This document shows, piece by piece, positions 61,641-64,000 of a stretch of DNA of 64,000 bases (positions are counted from its first letter, which is position 1; the number at the start of each line of letters is the position of its first letter). The notes below the pieces were generated by a model that worked only from the letters and a program-made list of their open reading frames with translations, made no database searches and had not been told where the DNA came from. The translations under genes and the position numbers were made by a program. The stretch comes from Actinomycetes bacterium (lineage in GTDB: Bacteria; Actinomycetota; Acidimicrobiia; Acidimicrobiales; Palsa-688), in contig JAKBBA010000009.1 of the NCBI GenBank assembly GCA_021808665.1, forward strand, positions 1 to 64,000, read 5' to 3'.

Positions 61641-63920
61641 TCAGGAGCCCGCTGACGGGCGGGGTCCGACACCGACGAGGTGGGCGAGGGTGTCGACCGC
61701 GTTGACGATGAGGTCGGTCTCGCTGACGATAACCATGTCCACGGCAGCTGGTGTCGGATCGGCCGCCGCCTGCGGCGAGGCGCTCGTCAGGTGGGCGGCG
61801 AGCGTCACCTGGGTGGATCGCAGTGGAGGGTAGCCCGCCGGAGCAGGCCCGGTCCTCAGCGCTACGACGACAGCGGCCATGGCCTGTTGGACTTCCTCTC
61901 CGAGACGGTGGAGGTCGGGCCTGCACTTCCCCCCTGTGGCCGGAGCGGTGCTCGGGAGCGCTCCGTGTAGGACGAGCGCGCTCCACACGTAGCGGCGCAC
62001 CGCGGCGAGGATGCCTTTTGCCGTCTCGGCGGTGAGCGGGTTCGGCGAGGCCGGTTCGCGGCTGGCGGGCTCGGTCAGCCAGCGGTCGACAGACGCTTCG
62101 GCGTTGGAGCGTGCGAGGCGAGCCGCGAGGCGCAGCCGCTGTAGCTCCTCCCGATCGGCACATGCTGGGTCGGCCCACGCGTGGAGGAGCGCCGCGCCGT
62201 AGCGGCCGTCGATTTCCACGAGGTCGGCTAGTCGATCGACGACGTGGGTGCGTTCCCAGGTCGGCCAGGTGGCGTAGGCCGCCAAGGCTAGGGCGGCCCC
62301 GAGGAGCGTGTAGAAGGACCGGTCGGCGGCGAGGGACGGCGCTGGGGAACCGGTGAAGGCGAGCAGGACCACGACCAGCGACGCGATGCCGACGCTGTAG
62401 ATGACGTAGTTGGCGCGAAGCACAGCGACGCTTGCGGCATACAGGGCTACGGTGAGCGCGATCAGGACGGCCGGTGACGGCGCCAGCGCTGCCAGCAATA
62501 ACGTGACCAGCCCGGCGCCGAGGACGGTCCCGACGCTGCGGCCCAAGCCTCGGCTCAAGGTGGTGGCGAAGTCGGGCTTGAGGACGATCATGACCGTCAT
62601 CGGGAGCCAGTAGCCGTGACCTAAGGGGAACAGGTGGGAGATGGCGACGGCCGCCGCCAGGGTGACGCCGACCCGAAGGGCGTGGCGGAAGACCTCGGAG
62701 GTGCGGGTGAGGTTGGCGCGCACCAACTCGAGACGACCCCCCGAAGCGCCGGGGAGCGGGGAAGGCCGCGGCCGGCTCCGGACCGGCTGGCCGGCGGTCG
62801 ACGCGGCGGTTTTGGGCGCGCCAGGTTGGTCGCCGGCGGCCACCGCAGTCAGCTGGGTCACTGATCGAAGCTGGCCTGCCAGCGCGGTGAGGCCCTCGAG
62901 GGCAGGGGTGAGGATCGCGCGAGTCGAAGGCTCGGCGAGTGCGGCCTGCGAGCGGAGGCCCTCGATGGCGGTTCGGTACCGCTCGCGGGTCTCGGGGTCG
63001 GCGACGGCGCTGCGCCCGTCGTGCAGTGCGGCGGCGACGCCGGCGAGAAGGTCGGCTGAGGCGGTGATCGCGTCCTCGAGGTCGCTCGCCGCGTCGATGG
63101 CGCCGGCCTTTGCTGTAGGCGTGGCGATCGTCGAGGCTTGGGCGAGTCGGGCTCGGGTCCGGGCTATGCCGGCCACCTCAAGGCGGATCCGGTCTGCCTC
63201 GTCGGCCAGCGCCTGGTAGGCGGCGGCGGCGGCCCGGTCGCCCCAGGGCTGGGTTTCGACGAGGGCGGAGGGCAACCTGTCGAGGACGCCGGGATCGAGG
63301 AGGTCCGACGGGTCCCTCGCGAGCGCGCGGAGGTGGGCGGCCAGCAGCCGGTAGGTGTCACTCGACATGGCCCGCTCGACCGGGAAGCGCTGGAGGGGCC
63401 AGGTCACGGCCACGAGGACGATCTGGATCGCCCCTCCGCACAGCGCCCAGAGGGCGTTGAGCGCGGCCTGCTCGGGGCTGAAGGAGAACTGGGAGAAGAC
63501 GACCAGGCCGATGACGGCTTGGAGGCCGACGACGCCTGGCGCCTCTCCGAACATCACCAGGAGACCGGCGATGACCCCCCAGACGGCGGTGACCGCGATG
63601 TCGGGGCCTTCCAGGCGGCCAACCGCCGCCCCGACGAATGCCGAGGCGGCGAAGGCCGCGGCGGCGAACGCCATGATCTTCACCCGGCTTCGATAGGTGC
63701 CCTGCAGCGACGCCGTCCCCGCCGTCAGAGCGCCGACCGCCCCTCCCACACCGACCAGGAGATGCCCGGAGACGTCGCCGGCGACGAGGGGGATGGCGAT
63801 GCCCAGTGCGCAACGCGCCGCGGCCACCAAGGCCAGCTTGGAGCGGTCCACCCGGATGGCGTCCTGGACTGGGCGCGTCCAGGTGGCAGACCGTTCGCTC
63901 ACCGGGTCCGCCGACCGCAC
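61641..63920 (-). CDS. FUSC-family (aromatic acid exporter-like) membrane protein
   Basis: A 759-residue protein made of two similar halves, each with about five to six membrane helices followed by a helical cytosolic part. Seen: second half HGYWLPMTVMIVLKPDFATT then LGRSVGTVLGAGLVTL, the FUSC core; a Pro/Arg linker near 385-405. Such proteins export aromatic acids (AaeB-like). No membrane-fusion partner nearby. The last 80 bp of the window upstream of it show nothing. Confidence 0.85.
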   Translation of the reverse strand: MRSADPVSERSATWTRPVQDAIRVDRSKLALVAAARCALGIAIPLVAGDVSGHLLVGVGGAVGALTAGTASLQGTYRSRVKIMAFAAAAFAASAFVGAAVGRLEGPDIAVTAVWGVIAGLLVMFGEAPGVVGLQAVIGLVVFSQFSFSPEQAALNALWALCGGAIQIVLVAVTWPLQRFPVERAMSSDTYRLLAAHLRALARDPSDLLDPGVLDRLPSALVETQPWGDRAAAAAYQALADEADRIRLEVAGIARTRARLAQASTIATPTAKAGAIDAASDLEDAITASADLLAGVAAALHDGRSAVADPETRERYRTAIEGLRSQAALAEPSTRAILTPALEGLTALAGQLRSVTQLTAVAAGDQPGAPKTAASTAGQPVRSRPRPSPLPGASGGRLELVRANLTRTSEVFRHALRVGVTLAAAVAISHLFPLGHGYWLPMTVMIVLKPDFATTLSRGLGRSVGTVLGAGLVTLLLAALAPSPAVLIALTVALYAASVAVLRANYVIYSVGIASLVVVLLAFTGSPAPSLAADRSFYTLLGAALALAAYATWPTWERTHVVDRLADLVEIDGRYGAALLHAWADPACADREELQRLRLAARLARSNAEASVDRWLTEPASREPASPNPLTAETAKGILAAVRRYVWSALVLHGALPSTAPATGGKCRPDLHRLGEEVQQAMAAVVVALRTGPAPAGYPPLRSTQVTLAAHLTSASPQAAADPTPAAVDMVIVSETDLIVNAVDTLAHLVGVGPRPSAGS

Positions 63921-64000
63921 GCAGCGCAGTACCGGGGTCGCACCCGCGCTGGCTGCATCGGCCGCCTCTGCGTCATGGCCTCGACGGCACCGATCGGGCG

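Overview
The window is high-GC DNA from an actinobacterium. Several genes point that way: a fused F420-precursor (FO) synthase (FbiC), an F420-type luciferase-like oxidoreductase, a maleylpyruvate-isomerase-like (mycothiol-type) protein, a galU-moeA-(...)-sepX/glpR-like locus and many acyl-CoA enzymes. The mix of acyl-CoA dehydrogenases, an APH/DUF6285 pair, family III CoA transferase and FUSC exporter would fit class Acidimicrobiia or a close relative; this is inference. Coupled starts are common: GTGA or ATGA stop/start overlaps occur at least ten times.

Layout. 0-8.2 kb: lipid and aromatic catabolism genes (APH-like kinase, DUF6285, two acyl-CoA dehydrogenases, a phosphotriesterase-family hydrolase, a drug-type MFS pump, a VOC protein). 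8.3-14.3 kb: a phosphate island, with an MFS phosphate symporter and a pst operon in the unusual order pstB-pstS-pstC-pstA; PhoP-box-like 11-nt repeats lie before both units. 14.4-28 kb: F420-type oxidoreductase, MFS exporter, CoA transferase, a bacterial EXPERA (emopamil-binding-like) protein coupled to an SDR, thioesterase TesB, quinone oxidoreductase, FbiC, GH15 glucoamylase/trehalase, SurE and an orphan zinc anti-sigma factor. 28-38 kb: FAD monooxygenase, then a cell-envelope group with a GT39-type glycosyltransferase, two paralogous large membrane proteins, a beta-propeller lipoprotein and a fatty acyl-CoA ligase. 38-44.4 kb: SRAP DNA-crosslink protein, MDMPI, Dxs, TldD/TldE.

44.4-52.5 kb: a truncated msrA beside an S18 gene with a long acidic tail, a cold-shock gene, and a two-gene unit fmdB-mtnP preceded by a perfect CIRCE (HrcA) operator. 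mtnP has no ordinary start codon upstream of its conserved first motif. Then galU-moeA-moaA-moaC followed by a SepX/GlpR-like divisome membrane protein, a translin-family protein and tRNA-Ala(CGC).

52.4-59.4 kb is an accessory region anchored on that tRNA. A perfect 68-bp copy of the tRNA 3' part recurs at 56.43 kb, and about 300 bp of flanking DNA is repeated with it, which suggests two related integrative elements accreted in tandem. Their cargo is decayed: a DUF5131 gene cut by an IS, an mcrB-like remnant, a zinc-ribbon gene, an intact MazEF-like pair, an FMN-reductase stub and a stack of nested truncated IS copies. No integrase was found. 59.4-64 kb returns to chromosomal-type genes (amidohydrolase stub, TRIC/UPF0126 channel, M20 amidohydrolase, FUSC transporter).
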